Shown here piece by piece: positions 16,359-25,249 of a stretch of DNA of 64,000 nucleotides. Each line of letters opens with the position of its first letter. The stretch's first letter is position 1. Source of the DNA: Brevundimonas subvibrioides (lineage in GTDB: Bacteria > Pseudomonadota > Alphaproteobacteria > Caulobacterales > Caulobacteraceae); contig NCEB01000003.1 in NCBI GenBank assembly GCA_002280475.1, positions 120,506 through 184,505 of the forward strand, in the 5' to 3' direction. Made by a program: the position numbers and the translations under genes. Below the pieces are notes generated by a model that was not told where the DNA came from, made no database searches, and saw nothing but the letters and a program-made list of their open reading frames with translations.

Positions 16359-18320
16359 TTGGCCGAGCCCCACGCCTTTCACGCCCCCCGCGCCCACGGT
16401 TTCGTCCGCGTGGCGGCGGCGACGCCGGTGGTCCATGTCGCCGACCCGGCGGCGAACGCCGAAGAGCACCTGGCCCTGATCCGCCGTGCGGGCGAGGCCG
16501 GGGCCGACCTGGTCGTCTTTCCCGAGCTGAGCCTGTCGGCCTATGCCATCGACGACCTGCACATGCAGGCGGCCCTTTTGGACGCCGTGGAGGCGCAGCT
16601 GCCGGTGCTGGCCTGGGAGGCGGGCGAGGCGGGACTGGCAGCGGTGGTCGGGGCCCCGATCCGGCACGGTGACCGACTGCTGAACTGCGCCGTATTGCTG
16701 GCCGGAGGCGAGATCATCGGGGCGGTGCCCAAGACCTATCTGCCCAACTACCGGGAATATTACGAGAAACGCTGGTTCTCCCCCGGCGACGACATCGGGG
16801 TCGAGACCCTGCGGATCGCCGGGATCGACAGCTGGATCGGCACCCGGTTGCTGTTCGAGGCCGACGACCGGACGGGCTTCGTCGTGGGGCTGGAGGTCTG
16901 CGAGGACTTCTGGTCACCCCTGCCGCCCTCGACCCGCCAGGCGCTCGCGGGCGCGCGCATTCTCTGCAACCTGTCGGCGTCCAACATCGTCATCGGCAAG
17001 GCGGAAGAGCGAGCGATGCTGTGCGCCAGCCAGTCGGCCCGGGCCATGTCGGCCTATGTCTTCGCCGCCTCGGGATGGGGCGAATCCACTACCGACCTGG
17101 CTTGGGACGGCCAGGCGACGATCCACGAATTGGGGGCCTGCCTGGCCTCGGGCGAGCGGTTCTCGCTGGAGAACCATCTGACGCTCGCCGATGTGGACGT
17201 CGACCGGATCGGTCTGGACCGGCTCCGGAACGGCACCTTCGCCGACTGCGCGCGGCGCGAGCTGGACGAGGAAGGCTTCATCCGGCTGGGGTTCAGGGTG
17301 CGCGAGACGGCCGCGGCCGGCCCGCTGATCCGGCCGCTGGACCGCTTCCCCTTCGTGCCGGACGACCCGGCGCGGCTGGATCAGGACTGCTACGAGGCCT
17401 TCAACATCCAGGTCCAGGGCCTGATGCGGCGGATGACGTCCACGGGCTCGGAACGCATCGTCATCGGCGTCTCTGGCGGGCTGGACTCGACCCAGGCCCT
17501 GCTGGTCGCCTGCGGGGCCCTCGACAGGCTGGGCCTGCCCCGGACGAACATCCTCGGCTTCACCATGCCGGGCTTCGCGACATCGGACCACACCAAGTCC
17601 AACGCCTGGTCCCTGATGACCGCGCTGGGCGTCACGGGTGCCGAGATCGACATACGCCCGGCGGCGGAGCGGATGCTCCAGGACATCGGCCACGCCTATG
17701 CCGACGGCCAGCCGGTCCACGACATCACCTTCGAGAACGTCCAGGCGGGCCTGAGGACGGACTATCTGTTCCGGCTGGCCAATCAGAACCGGGCCTTCGT
17801 TCTGGGCACCGGCGACCTGTCGGAACTGGCGCTGGGCTGGGCCACCTATGGCGTCGGCGACCATATGAGCCACTACAACGTCAACGGCGGTGTCGCGAAG
17901 ACCCTGATCCGGCATCTGATCCGCTGGGTCGCCGCGCGACCGGACATGGCGGGGGCTTCGGACACCCTGCATGCCATTCTGGACACGGAAATCTCGCCCG
18001 AACTGGTCCCGGCCGGGCCGGACGGAAGGATCCAGTCCACGCAAGACACCGTCGGGCCCTATGCCCTGAACGACTTCTTCCTGTTCCACATCACCCGCTA
18101 CGGCATGAGCCCGTCCAAGGTGGCCTTCCTGGCGCATCAGGCCTGGGGCGACGCGGGGCGGGGCGAGTGGCCGGCGCACCATCCCGACAGCGACCGGGTC
18201 GCCTACGACCTGGCGACCATCAAGACGCGGCGGTTCGTCTCGGCGGCGCGGGCCGGATCCTGTTCGGGCGCGGCAAGGCCTGCGGCGGCTCCGACGCGCA
18301 GGCGCGGCGACAGCCGATAG
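16359..18320 (+). CDS. nadE: Glutamine-dependent NAD+ synthetase with replaced C-terminus
   Basis: 653 aa from a TTG at 16359. The glutaminase (CN hydrolase) domain has the triad E56, K125, C181 (FPELS, PKTYLPNYREYYE, LEVCEDFW). The synthetase domain has the PP-loop SGGLDS (372-377). The protein looks normal up to YDLATIK (residue about 622). It then continues with an unrelated 30-residue basic stretch (RRFVSAARAGSC...) that is simply the antisense of ntrZ. Relatives of this large type continue after ATIK with a helix and a conserved FKRS...PNGPK...SPRGDWRAPSD segment of about 55-60 residues, missing here in all frames. Possibly active but damaged; see findings. Confidence 0.9.
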   Translation: MAEPHAFHAPRAHGFVRVAAATPVVHVADPAANAEEHLALIRRAGEAGADLVVFPELSLSAYAIDDLHMQAALLDAVEAQLPVLAWEAGEAGLAAVVGAPIRHGDRLLNCAVLLAGGEIIGAVPKTYLPNYREYYEKRWFSPGDDIGVETLRIAGIDSWIGTRLLFEADDRTGFVVGLEVCEDFWSPLPPSTRQALAGARILCNLSASNIVIGKAEERAMLCASQSARAMSAYVFAASGWGESTTDLAWDGQATIHELGACLASGERFSLENHLTLADVDVDRIGLDRLRNGTFADCARRELDEEGFIRLGFRVRETAAAGPLIRPLDRFPFVPDDPARLDQDCYEAFNIQVQGLMRRMTSTGSERIVIGVSGGLDSTQALLVACGALDRLGLPRTNILGFTMPGFATSDHTKSNAWSLMTALGVTGAEIDIRPAAERMLQDIGHAYADGQPVHDITFENVQAGLRTDYLFRLANQNRAFVLGTGDLSELALGWATYGVGDHMSHYNVNGGVAKTLIRHLIRWVAARPDMAGASDTLHAILDTEISPELVPAGPDGRIQSTQDTVGPYALNDFFLFHITRYGMSPSKVAFLAHQAWGDAGRGEWPAHHPDSDRVAYDLATIKTRRFVSAARAGSCSGAARPAAAPTRRRGDSR

Positions 18321-18580
18321 TAGGCCCCGGCCTCGACATCGCCCCAGTCGGCCTCGCGGCCCACGGGCTGGTTCAGGTTGAAATCCAGGCCCCAGCGGCC
18401 ATTCTCGTTCCAGCGCAGGCCGCGACGCGGAGCGGGGGTCGGAGCCGTGCGCTGAGCGGCGGAGGCCTCGGCCAGGCTGACGGCGGGCGCGCGCGAACGG
18501 CTCTGAGCGGACGCGTCATCGCTCACGCCACCGAGGGCGGCGAGCCCGACAACCCCGGCGATGATGACCGACAGCCGCAT
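18203..18580 (-). CDS. ntrZ: NtrZ-like periplasmic regulatory protein, 3' end altered
   Basis: 125 aa from ATG 18580 with a signal peptide (cut near ASA-QS, residue 25). The body GLRWNENGRWGLDFNLNQPV and DVEAGAYYRLSPRLRVGAAA matches the NtrZ family, known in Caulobacter as a periplasmic regulator of the NtrY sensor kinase. Relatives as I remember them end with a short beta-strand of the type VRLE(T)xFxF; here the last residues are VLMVARS, which is nadE read backwards. It overlaps nadE by 118 bp tail to tail. A good promoter lies at 18657-18684. Confidence 0.65.
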   Translation of the reverse strand: MRLSVIIAGVVGLAALGGVSDDASAQSRSRAPAVSLAEASAAQRTAPTPAPRRGLRWNENGRWGLDFNLNQPVGREADWGDVEAGAYYRLSPRLRVGAAAGLAAPEQDPARAAETNRRVLMVARS

Positions 18581-18656
18581 TTCCAACCCTTGGCATCGCC
18601 GGTCTTCGCCGACGAGGCATTCTCTGAACTCGGCGTTTCCACCTAAGGACACCGCG

Positions 18657-18684
18657 ATTAGACATCGGTGGTCCGCCCGGTCAA
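18657..18684 (-). promoter_or_regulatory. Candidate sigma-70-type promoter of ntrZ
   Basis: On the minus strand TTGACC (18684-18679), 16-bp spacer, TCTAAT (18662-18657). Both hexamers match the consensus at five of six positions. Expected leader about 70 nt before the ntrZ ATG at 18580. Confidence 0.6.
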
Positions 18685-18816
18685 CGCAACCCGTGCTCTG
18701 GGCACCGGTTCCCGCCGTTCTTGCCGACGCCTGTGGCGCAAGCGTCACGGGAATGCGGCGGCCGGGTGTTCAGGCGAGAGGCGAGCGCTGCGGTACGGGG
18801 GTCGGCGGTGTTTGCC

Positions 18817-18846
18817 TTGTCATCGCCCCTTTTCACCGTGTTATAG
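18817..18846 (+). promoter_or_regulatory. Candidate promoter of the DUF3576 lipoprotein gene
   Basis: TTGTCA (18817-18822), 18-bp spacer, TTATAG (18841-18846), about 65 nt before the ATG at 18918. Confidence 0.5.
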
Positions 18847-18917
18847 AGCTTCGCTTCGCGGAGCGCCGTGCAATCGGGCCCACGCGAACGCCTTCAATCG
18901 GTTGGAGACTTCCCTCG

Positions 18918-19370
18918 ATGAGCTTCGTTCGCGGCAAGACGGTCGTTGTGACCGCCGTCCTGATGGCCTCGGGCCTGGCCTTGGCCGGCTGCGGCGGCGG
19001 GTTGTTCGGGGGCGGTCGTCAGGCCGAACGCGCCGATGTTCAGGCGGGGATCGGCGTCAACGGCTACCTGTGGCGCGCCACCCTGGACACGCTCAGCTTC
19101 ATGCCGCTGCTGACCGCCGATCCGTGGGGCGGGGTCGTGAACTACGACTGGTACGTCAATCCGCAGACGCCGAACGAGCGTTTCAAGGCGACGGTCTTCA
19201 TCCTGGACACCCGCCTGCGCGCCGACGCCCTGAACGTCACGGTCACCAAGGAAGTCCGCGACGCCGCCGGCGGCTGGACCGCCGCGCCCGTCGCCGCCCA
19301 GACCGAGGCGGACCTCGAGAACGCCATCCTGACCCGGGCGCGTCAGCTCAACCTGTCCAACGCGGGCTGA
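18918..19370 (+). CDS. DUF3576-family lipoprotein
   Basis: 150 aa. Signal sequence with lipobox LAGC (C25), then the family core RADVQAGIGVNGYLWRATLD (roughly), FMPLLTADPWGGVVNYDWY and a C-terminal LENAILTRARQLNL. DUF3576 proteins are alphaproteobacterial envelope lipoproteins of unknown function. Transcribed alone from its own promoter, and followed by a large palindromic repeat in front of leuS. Confidence 0.88.
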   Translation: MSFVRGKTVVVTAVLMASGLALAGCGGGLFGGGRQAERADVQAGIGVNGYLWRATLDTLSFMPLLTADPWGGVVNYDWYVNPQTPNERFKATVFILDTRLRADALNVTVTKEVRDAAGGWTAAPVAAQTEADLENAILTRARQLNLSNAG

Positions 19371-19374
19371 CGAC

Positions 19375-19542
19375 GTCTCCTCCCTGTCGCCGCAGGCGAT
19401 GGGGAGGTGGATGCGAGCCCTTGCGAGCAGACGGAGGGGTTCTTGACGCCCCCCGAGCGAGTCCGCTTCAAGAGCCCCTCCGTCTCGTCGGCTTTCGCCG
19501 CCGAGCCACCTCCGCATCGCCAAGCGGCGACAGGGAGGAGAC
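19375..19542. repeat. 168-bp nested palindromic element (MITE-like)
   Basis: Outer arms GTCTCCTCCCTGTCGCCGC (19375-19393) and its exact reverse complement (19524-19542) are 19 bp. The next 17 bases on each side also pair well (GGCGATG-GGAGGTGG type). Inner arms AGACGGAGGGGTTCTTGA (19429-19446) and 19468-19485 pair with one mismatch. The whole element could fold into one long hairpin, and has the look of dispersed intergenic palindromes common in this order. It fills almost all of the DUF3576-leuS gap, so it also acts as an obvious transcription barrier candidate. Confidence 0.85.
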
Positions 19543-19557
19543 TCGACAAGGAACCCC

Positions 19558-22152
19558 GTGCCCGCCTCTCCGACCCGCTACGACCCCAAGACCATCGAAC
19601 CGCGCCAGCAGGCCCGCTGGGCGGACGCCAATGCCTTCGTCACCCGGGACACGGGCCGCCAGAAGTACTATGTCCTTGAAATGTTTCCCTATCCTTCGGG
19701 GAACATCCATATGGGGCACGCCCGCAACTATGTGATGGGCGACGTGGTGGCGCGTCACAAGCGGGCCATGGGGTTCGACGTCCTGCATCCCATGGGCTGG
19801 GACGCCTTCGGCATGCCGGCCGAGAACGCGGCCATGGAGCGCGGCATCCATCCCAAGGGCTGGACCTACGACAACATCGCCACCATGCGCGAGCAGCTGA
19901 AGCTGCTGGGCCTGTCGCTGGACTGGAGCCGCGAGTTCGCCACCTGCGACCCCGAATACTACGGCAAGCAGCAGGCCTGGTTCCTGGAACTGTACCGGCG
20001 CGGCCTGGTCTATCGCAAGGACGGGGTCGTCAACTGGGACCCGGTCGACAACACTGTCCTGGCCAATGAGCAGGTGATCGACGGGCGCGGCTGGCGTTCC
20101 GGGGCCCTGGTCGAGAAGCGCAAGCTGAACCAGTGGTTCCTGCGCATCACCGACTATGCCGACGACCTGATCGAAGGCCTGTCCACGCTGGACCGCTGGC
20201 CCGACAAGGTCCGGCTGATGCAGGAGAACTGGATCGGCCGATCCAAGGGCGCGACCCTGTGGTGGGACGTCGCCGAGGTTCCCGCCTTCCTGGCCAATGC
20301 GCCGGAGGGTCAACCGAGCCACGACCGCGACCCGATCGAGGTCTACACGACCCGGCCCGACACCCTGTTCGGCGCCAGCTTCATCGCCCTGGCTCCTGAC
20401 CATAAGCTGACCAGGACGATCGCCGAGCACCGGCCGGACGTCGCGGACTTCGTGAAAGCCTGCGCCCAGACCGGAACCAGCGAGGCCGATATCGAAAAGG
20501 CCGAGAAGCTGGGTGTCGATCTGGGGGTGCGGGTGCGCCACCCCTTCGATCCCGAAAAGACCCTGCCTGTTTGGTCAGCGAACTTCGTGCTGTCGACCTA
20601 TGGCTCGGGGGCCATCTTCGGCTGTCCGGGTCATGACCAGCGCGACCTGGACTTCGCCCGCAAATACGCCCTGCCGGTCCTGCCTGTCGTCCGGCCGGAC
20701 GGCACCGAGACCGTCGAAATCGCGACCGAGGCCTACGTCGGACCCGGCCGCATCTTCAACTCGGACTTTCTGGACGGCCTTTCGGTCGAAGAGGCCAAGG
20801 CCGAAGCGATCCGTCGGCTGGAAGCCTCGGGCCACGGCAAGGGCGCGACCATCTATCGGCTGCGCGACTGGGGCGTGAGCCGCCAGCGCTATTGGGGCTG
20901 CCCGATCCCGGTCATCCACTGCGAGGCCTGTGGGGTGGTGGAGGTTCCGGCCGATCAGCTGCCTGTCGTCCTGCCCGACGACGTGACCTTCGACGTGCCC
21001 GGCAATCCGCTGGACCGGCACCCGACCTGGAAGCACGTCCAATGTCCCTCATGCGGGGCCGACGCCCGGCGCGAGACCGACACGCTGGATACCTTCGTGG
21101 ATTCCAGCTGGTATTTCGCCCGCTTCACCGACCCGACGGCGGCCGAGCCGATCAATGCCGAAGCGGCCAACCGCTGGCTGGCGGTGGATCAGTACATAGG
21201 CGGCGTCGAGCACGCGGTGCTGCACCTGCTTTATGCCCGCTTCATCACCCGGGCCCTGTCGGACGCCGGGATGTTGTCGGTGAAGGAGCCGTTCGCGGGC
21301 CTGTTCACGCAAGGCATGGTGGTCCACGAGACCTATCGTCGGACCGACGGCGCCTGGGTCGAACCCACCGACGTGGACCTGTCCAACGACGCTGGCGTCC
21401 GCTCGGCTCGCCAGCGGTCCACCGGCGAGACCCTGATCATCGGCGACATCGAGAAGATGTCGAAATCCAGGAAGAACGTCGTGGCCCCGGCCGAAATCCT
21501 CGAGAGCCACGGCGTGGACGCCGGCCGCCTGTTCGTGCTGTCCGACAGCCCGCCCGAGCGCGATGTGCAGTGGACGCCCGGCGGCGTCGAGGGGGCCAGC
21601 CGCTTCGTCCAGCGGGTCTGGGCCCTGTTCGACGGCTTCGACCCCGACGCGTCGGCCTCGGATCAGGACGCCGCCCTGATCCGGGAGACCCACAAGGCTA
21701 TCAAGGCGGTGTCCGAAGGGGTCGAGGGCTTCCGCTTCAACTCCGCCATCGCCAAGCTCTATGCCTTCGTGGCCACCGTACGGGACCACGACGGCGCGGG
21801 CGGTGCGGCCCGGCGCGAAGCCCTGTCGGCGCTGGCCCGGCTGATCGCTCCCTTCACCCCGCACCTGGCGGAGGAATGCTGGACCCGGCTGGGCGAGACC
21901 GGAATGGTGCTGGACGCCGCCTGGCCCACCTATGATCCGGCGCTGGCGGCCGACGACGACGTCGTCCTGCCGATCCAGATCAATGGCAAGCGCCGTGGCG
22001 AGATCACGATGCCGCGCGGGGCCGATCCCAAGGCCGTCGAAGCCGAGGCGCTCGCCAACCCGGCCGTCCAGGCGTATCTGGAGGCCAATGGCCAATCCAT
22101 CCGCAAGGTGATCGTGGTGCCCGACCGTATCGTCAACCTGGTGGCCGGCTGA
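19558..22152 (+). CDS. leuS: Leucyl-tRNA synthetase
   Basis: 864 aa from a GTG start. Class I synthetase that charges tRNA-Leu. HIGH motif is HMGH (51-54) in [23 protein letters not shown] is intact (633-637). The CP1 editing domain (about 225-420) includes [10 protein letters not shown] and the conserved GHDQRD. A zinc-binding insert shows [10 protein letters not shown] and CPSCGA. The leucine-specific and anticodon-binding C-terminal domains are present. It leads the operon leuS-lptE-holA, overlapping lptE by one base (TGATG). Confidence 0.98.
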   Translation: MPASPTRYDPKTIEPRQQARWADANAFVTRDTGRQKYYVLEMFPYPSGNIHMGHARNYVMGDVVARHKRAMGFDVLHPMGWDAFGMPAENAAMERGIHPKGWTYDNIATMREQLKLLGLSLDWSREFATCDPEYYGKQQAWFLELYRRGLVYRKDGVVNWDPVDNTVLANEQVIDGRGWRSGALVEKRKLNQWFLRITDYADDLIEGLSTLDRWPDKVRLMQENWIGRSKGATLWWDVAEVPAFLANAPEGQPSHDRDPIEVYTTRPDTLFGASFIALAPDHKLTRTIAEHRPDVADFVKACAQTGTSEADIEKAEKLGVDLGVRVRHPFDPEKTLPVWSANFVLSTYGSGAIFGCPGHDQRDLDFARKYALPVLPVVRPDGTETVEIATEAYVGPGRIFNSDFLDGLSVEEAKAEAIRRLEASGHGKGATIYRLRDWGVSRQRYWGCPIPVIHCEACGVVEVPADQLPVVLPDDVTFDVPGNPLDRHPTWKHVQCPSCGADARRETDTLDTFVDSSWYFARFTDPTAAEPINAEAANRWLAVDQYIGGVEHAVLHLLYARFITRALSDAGMLSVKEPFAGLFTQGMVVHETYRRTDGAWVEPTDVDLSNDAGVRSARQRSTGETLIIGDIEKMSKSRKNVVAPAEILESHGVDAGRLFVLSDSPPERDVQWTPGGVEGASRFVQRVWALFDGFDPDASASDQDAALIRETHKAIKAVSEGVEGFRFNSAIAKLYAFVATVRDHDGAGGAARREALSALARLIAPFTPHLAEECWTRLGETGMVLDAAWPTYDPALAADDDVVLPIQINGKRRGEITMPRGADPKAVEAEALANPAVQAYLEANGQSIRKVIVVPDRIVNLVAG

Positions 22153-22628
22153 TGCGCGCCCTCTCCGCCCTCGTCGTGGCCAGCGGCCTGTTGCTGACGG
22201 GCTGCGGCTTCACCCCGATATACGCCGAGACGGCCGAAGGCTCGCCGCTGCGCCGAATCGCGGTGTCGACCCAGGACGACCGGCTCGGCTATCGCCTGCG
22301 CGAACAGCTGGAAGACGCCCTGGCCTGGGACCGGTCCGCCGCGCCCCTCTATCGCCTGGAGACGGCGGTGGAGCAGAACCGTCGGCCCCTGGGTCGCAGG
22401 ATCGACGATACGGCCACACGCTATGAGCTGACCGTGCGCGCCGCCTGGACCTTGACGCCGATCGCGTCCGGCACGCCCCTGACCGGCAGCCAGTCGGTCA
22501 CCACCACCTATGCCGCCGCCGACCAGCCCTATGCAGCGATCGCCGCCCAGCAGGACGGCGAGGACCGCGCCGCCGCCGAACTGGCCCGGTTGATCCGGCT
22601 GGACCTGATGCGGGCCCTGGCGGGGTGA
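22152..22628 (+). CDS. lptE: LPS-assembly lipoprotein LptE
   Basis: 158 aa, lipobox LTGC with C18. The start CGFTPIYAETAEGSPLRRIA is typical of alphaproteobacterial LptE. LptE plugs the LptD barrel that inserts lipopolysaccharide in the outer membrane. Its position between leuS and holA is the classical one (leuS-lptE-holA). The stop overlaps the holA GTG by 4 bases. Confidence 0.93.
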   Translation: MRALSALVVASGLLLTGCGFTPIYAETAEGSPLRRIAVSTQDDRLGYRLREQLEDALAWDRSAAPLYRLETAVEQNRRPLGRRIDDTATRYELTVRAAWTLTPIASGTPLTGSQSVTTTYAAADQPYAAIAAQQDGEDRAAAELARLIRLDLMRALAG

Positions 22629-23677
22629 TTCTCGCGAAGCGGCCGGAGGTTGATCGCTTCCTGTCCAAGCCCGAGGTGGGCGTCCGCGCCGCCGTGATCC
22701 ATGGCAAAGACCGGTCCGGGGTCGCCGAGCGCGCCGAGATCCTGTGCAAGGCGATCACGCCCGATCTGAACGACCCCTTCAATGTCACCGTCCTGACCGA
22801 CAGCGACATCGACGCCGACGAGAGCCGGCTGGAAGAGGCCCTGACCGCCCTGTCGATGATCGGCGGGCGGCGCCTGGTGCGCGTGCGACTGGGTTCCGAA
22901 AAGGCCTCTGTCGACAAGGCGGTCGCCGCGGCGCTCAAGACCCACGGTGAGGGTGGCTACAATCCCGAGGCCATGCTGGTGGTCGAGGCCGGGGCTCTGG
23001 GCCGCGACTCCGCCCTGAGGAAGGCCGCCGAGGCCGGCAAGGCCAGCGTCGGCATCGCCTGCTACGAGGACGAGGCTGGCGACATTGCCCGGATGACGCG
23101 CGAGGCCCTGGCCGGCGACAAGGTCGGCCTGACCTCGGACGCCCTGGCCGCCTTCGTTTCCCGGCTGCCCAAGGAGCGTGGCCTGATGCGTCAGGAGATC
23201 GAGCGTCTGGCCCTGTATATCGGCCCGGGCTCCGGTCGGACGATCGACGTCGATGAGCTGGAGGTCCATCTGGGCGTCGAGGCCGACGCCTCCCTGTCGG
23301 ACGCGGCATTGCAGGCCTTCGGCGGGCGGCCCGGTCCAGCGCAGGGGGGTCTGCGACGCGCCCTGGCGGAGGGAGAGAGCGCGGTCATGGCGGTCCGCTC
23401 GGCCTCGATCCATCTGGCGAAGCTGCGCCGGATCAATGTGTTGCAGGCCTCCGGCGTCGGAGCCAAGGAAGCCGCCAAGGCCTCGGGCGTCTTCTGGAAG
23501 CAGGAGGCCGAGATGCTGCGCCAGGCTCGCGCCTGGAGGTTGGACCAGCTGGACGCGGTTCAGGACAGCGTCAATGCGGCGGACGTCATGACCAAGACCA
23601 CCGGCATGCCCGAGCATCTGATCGCCGAGCGCCTGCTGCTCGAAGTCGCCGCGCGGGCCCGGCGGCTGGGGCTCTAG
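22625..23677 (+). CDS. holA: DNA polymerase III delta subunit
   Basis: 350 aa from GTG 22625. HolA is the clamp-loader wrench that opens the beta clamp. The N-terminal AAA-like domain shows AAVIHGKDRSGVAERAEIL; the middle IGGRRLVRVR and the helical C-terminal collar domain (from about 215) is typical, with HLAKLRRINVLQASGVG. The gene order with leuS and lptE supports the call. Its stop overlaps the convergent BLUF gene in CTAG. Confidence 0.93.
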   Translation: MILAKRPEVDRFLSKPEVGVRAAVIHGKDRSGVAERAEILCKAITPDLNDPFNVTVLTDSDIDADESRLEEALTALSMIGGRRLVRVRLGSEKASVDKAVAAALKTHGEGGYNPEAMLVVEAGALGRDSALRKAAEAGKASVGIACYEDEAGDIARMTREALAGDKVGLTSDALAAFVSRLPKERGLMRQEIERLALYIGPGSGRTIDVDELEVHLGVEADASLSDAALQAFGGRPGPAQGGLRRALAEGESAVMAVRSASIHLAKLRRINVLQASGVGAKEAAKASGVFWKQEAEMLRQARAWRLDQLDAVQDSVNAADVMTKTTGMPEHLIAERLLLEVAARARRLGL

Positions 23678-24087
23678 ATCAGGGACGTCAGCCGCGCATT
23701 GGCCAGGTCCGCCATGACGCCGGTCACCTGGGCGCCCGATCCGGTCTGGACCATCAGTTTGGCCAAGTGCTGCGACAGTGCGCGGGTGTCGACCTGGACC
23801 ATGGCCCATCCGAGAAACAGCTGCGACTGCACCGGCCAGCGCGCGAGGACGCGCACATTGCGGTGGCGCTCGTCCGTCGAGATCGTTTCCATGAGGGTCG
23901 TCAAGGCCTCAGGCTCGCCCTCCAGCACCTGGACGAATGTGCCGTCGTGCAGGGCCAGAGCTCCCGTCATGCGACGGCGGGCGTTGTTGCGGACCGATGT
24001 GGCGACGATGGCCGACAGGTCCATGGGGCCGTCGGCCGGGGTGACCGCGTCGCTGCGATAGACGACGCGCTCGAGAAGGGAAGCCAT
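23674..24087 (-). CDS. BLUF-domain blue-light photoreceptor
   Basis: 137 aa from ATG 24087; a longer open frame extends to 24123 but lacks a family match. The BLUF fold binds FAD and signals blue light through a hydrogen-bond switch. Key residues are in place: Y10 (VVYRSDA), N34/N35 (RNNARRRMTGAL), Q53 (FVQVLEGE), and W94/M96 (FLGWAM). So it should be photoactive. It has no output domain; short BLUF proteins act by protein contact. It stands alone among housekeeping genes. Confidence 0.92.
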   Translation of the reverse strand: MASLLERVVYRSDAVTPADGPMDLSAIVATSVRNNARRRMTGALALHDGTFVQVLEGEPEALTTLMETISTDERHRNVRVLARWPVQSQLFLGWAMVQVDTRALSQHLAKLMVQTGSGAQVTGVMADLANARLTSLI

Positions 24088-24160
24088 GGATACTGTTGGT
24101 CCGGCGGCGAATCCGCCCGTCATCTAGGCCCGTTTCGCTGGTGCTCCAAACGCCTTGTCT

Positions 24161-25249
24161 TCAGCGCGGGACCAGACGCCACATCCGCAGGGGGTGGCGA
24201 ACCGCCCCGGCCTCGTTCCCTGCCGCCGCGCCGCGACCCATGTAGAGATCGGCCCGAACCGGTCCGCGAATGGCGGACCCGGTGTCCAGCGCCATCACGA
24301 GCCCGGAATAGCTGCCGCGCGCCCCACGGAGGTTGCCGCCCTCGGCCGAGATCCAGACCAGATCGCCATAGGTCCAGCTGGCGGGATCGACGGCGATGGC
24401 GCGCCGGGCCGGCAGGGACACCCCTGCGGCGCCCGCCGGGTCGCCTCCGTCATCCAGATCGAGCGCGAAATAGATGTAGCGAGGATTGAGCGCCGTGACG
24501 GCCCGGGCGTGGCGTCCCCGCCGCGCCGCCAGCCACGCCCGGATCGCGTCGCCCGAGGTGCCGTCGGCGGGCAGGAGGCCCTGGTCGGCCATCGGCCGGG
24601 CGATGCCGACGAAGGGTCGGCCATTGTCGGCGGCATAGGCGGCCCGGGCCTTGGACCCGTCCTCGAAGGTCAGATAGCCGGAACCCTGAATCTGGAGGAA
24701 GAACAGGTCCTCGGCCCGCATCCAGGCCAGGGGCGTCGACGGCGGCGGCCCGGCCTCGATCTCGGCCCGCGCCGGCCCGACCCAGCCCCGGGCCCATCCC
24801 TCGGGCCGGCCCAGAACCGGCGTGTCGAAAACCCCGTCCGGCACCCGCCGGGCTTGGTACTCCGGAGCGAAATAGGCGGTCAGCAGGCCCGGGCCACCGT
24901 CGGCGGTTTCGGCCTGCACGACCGAGAACCCGGTCTCGAAGAAGGCCCGCGCCATCGATGGGGTCACCGGCCGGGAGGTCTGCTGGATCAGGCGACCGCG
25001 CTCACACTGTCGGACGGCCGCAGGATCGCGCGCGACCCGACAGGTCTGAACATAGGCGAAGAAGGCCGCGAGATGATCCTCGTCCGCCCAGCCAGCGAGG
25101 CTCGTCGGCGCAGACAGACCGGTCGGCGACGGAGCTGGATCCGACGGGGAGGGCGCGATCGGTGTGCCCGTCGCGCAACCGGCGACAAGGAGCCCAAGGA
25201 CGCCGAGCCACAGCCCGGCGGTCCCGGCGGCAGGGCCTCTCCCGCTCAC
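24161..25249 (-). CDS. mltA: Membrane-bound lytic murein transglycosylase A
   Basis: 362 aa lipoprotein (lipobox VAGC, C25). MltA cleaves peptidoglycan to 1,6-anhydro-muropeptides. The MltA domain shows TAYFAPEYQARR and the characteristic FFLQIQGSGYLTFEDGS; the C-terminal 3D domain has VMALDTGSAIRGPVRADLYM with the catalytic aspartates. Overlaps the upstream timA gene by 4 bases, as expected of this conserved pair. Confidence 0.95.
   Translation of the reverse strand: MSGRGPAAGTAGLWLGVLGLLVAGCATGTPIAPSPSDPAPSPTGLSAPTSLAGWADEDHLAAFFAYVQTCRVARDPAAVRQCERGRLIQQTSRPVTPSMARAFFETGFSVVQAETADGGPGLLTAYFAPEYQARRVPDGVFDTPVLGRPEGWARGWVGPARAEIEAGPPPSTPLAWMRAEDLFFLQIQGSGYLTFEDGSKARAAYAADNGRPFVGIARPMADQGLLPADGTSGDAIRAWLAARRGRHARAVTALNPRYIYFALDLDDGGDPAGAAGVSLPARRAIAVDPASWTYGDLVWISAEGGNLRGARGSYSGLVMALDTGSAIRGPVRADLYMGRGAAAGNEAGAVRHPLRMWRLVPR

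Larger units (their letters stand above)
18581..18917. other. 337-bp divergent intergenic region with two promoters
   Basis: This gap separates ntrZ (-) from the DUF3576 lipoprotein gene (+). Each side has a plausible housekeeping promoter, described separately at 18657-18684 and 18817-18846. The 130 bp between them show no convincing open frame or RNA hairpin. Confidence 0.6.

Noticed and set aside
18226..18320. Simple frameshift at the end of nadE
   Set aside because: None of the three frames after 18225 contains the expected NadE C-terminal segment, so a one-base error cannot restore it.
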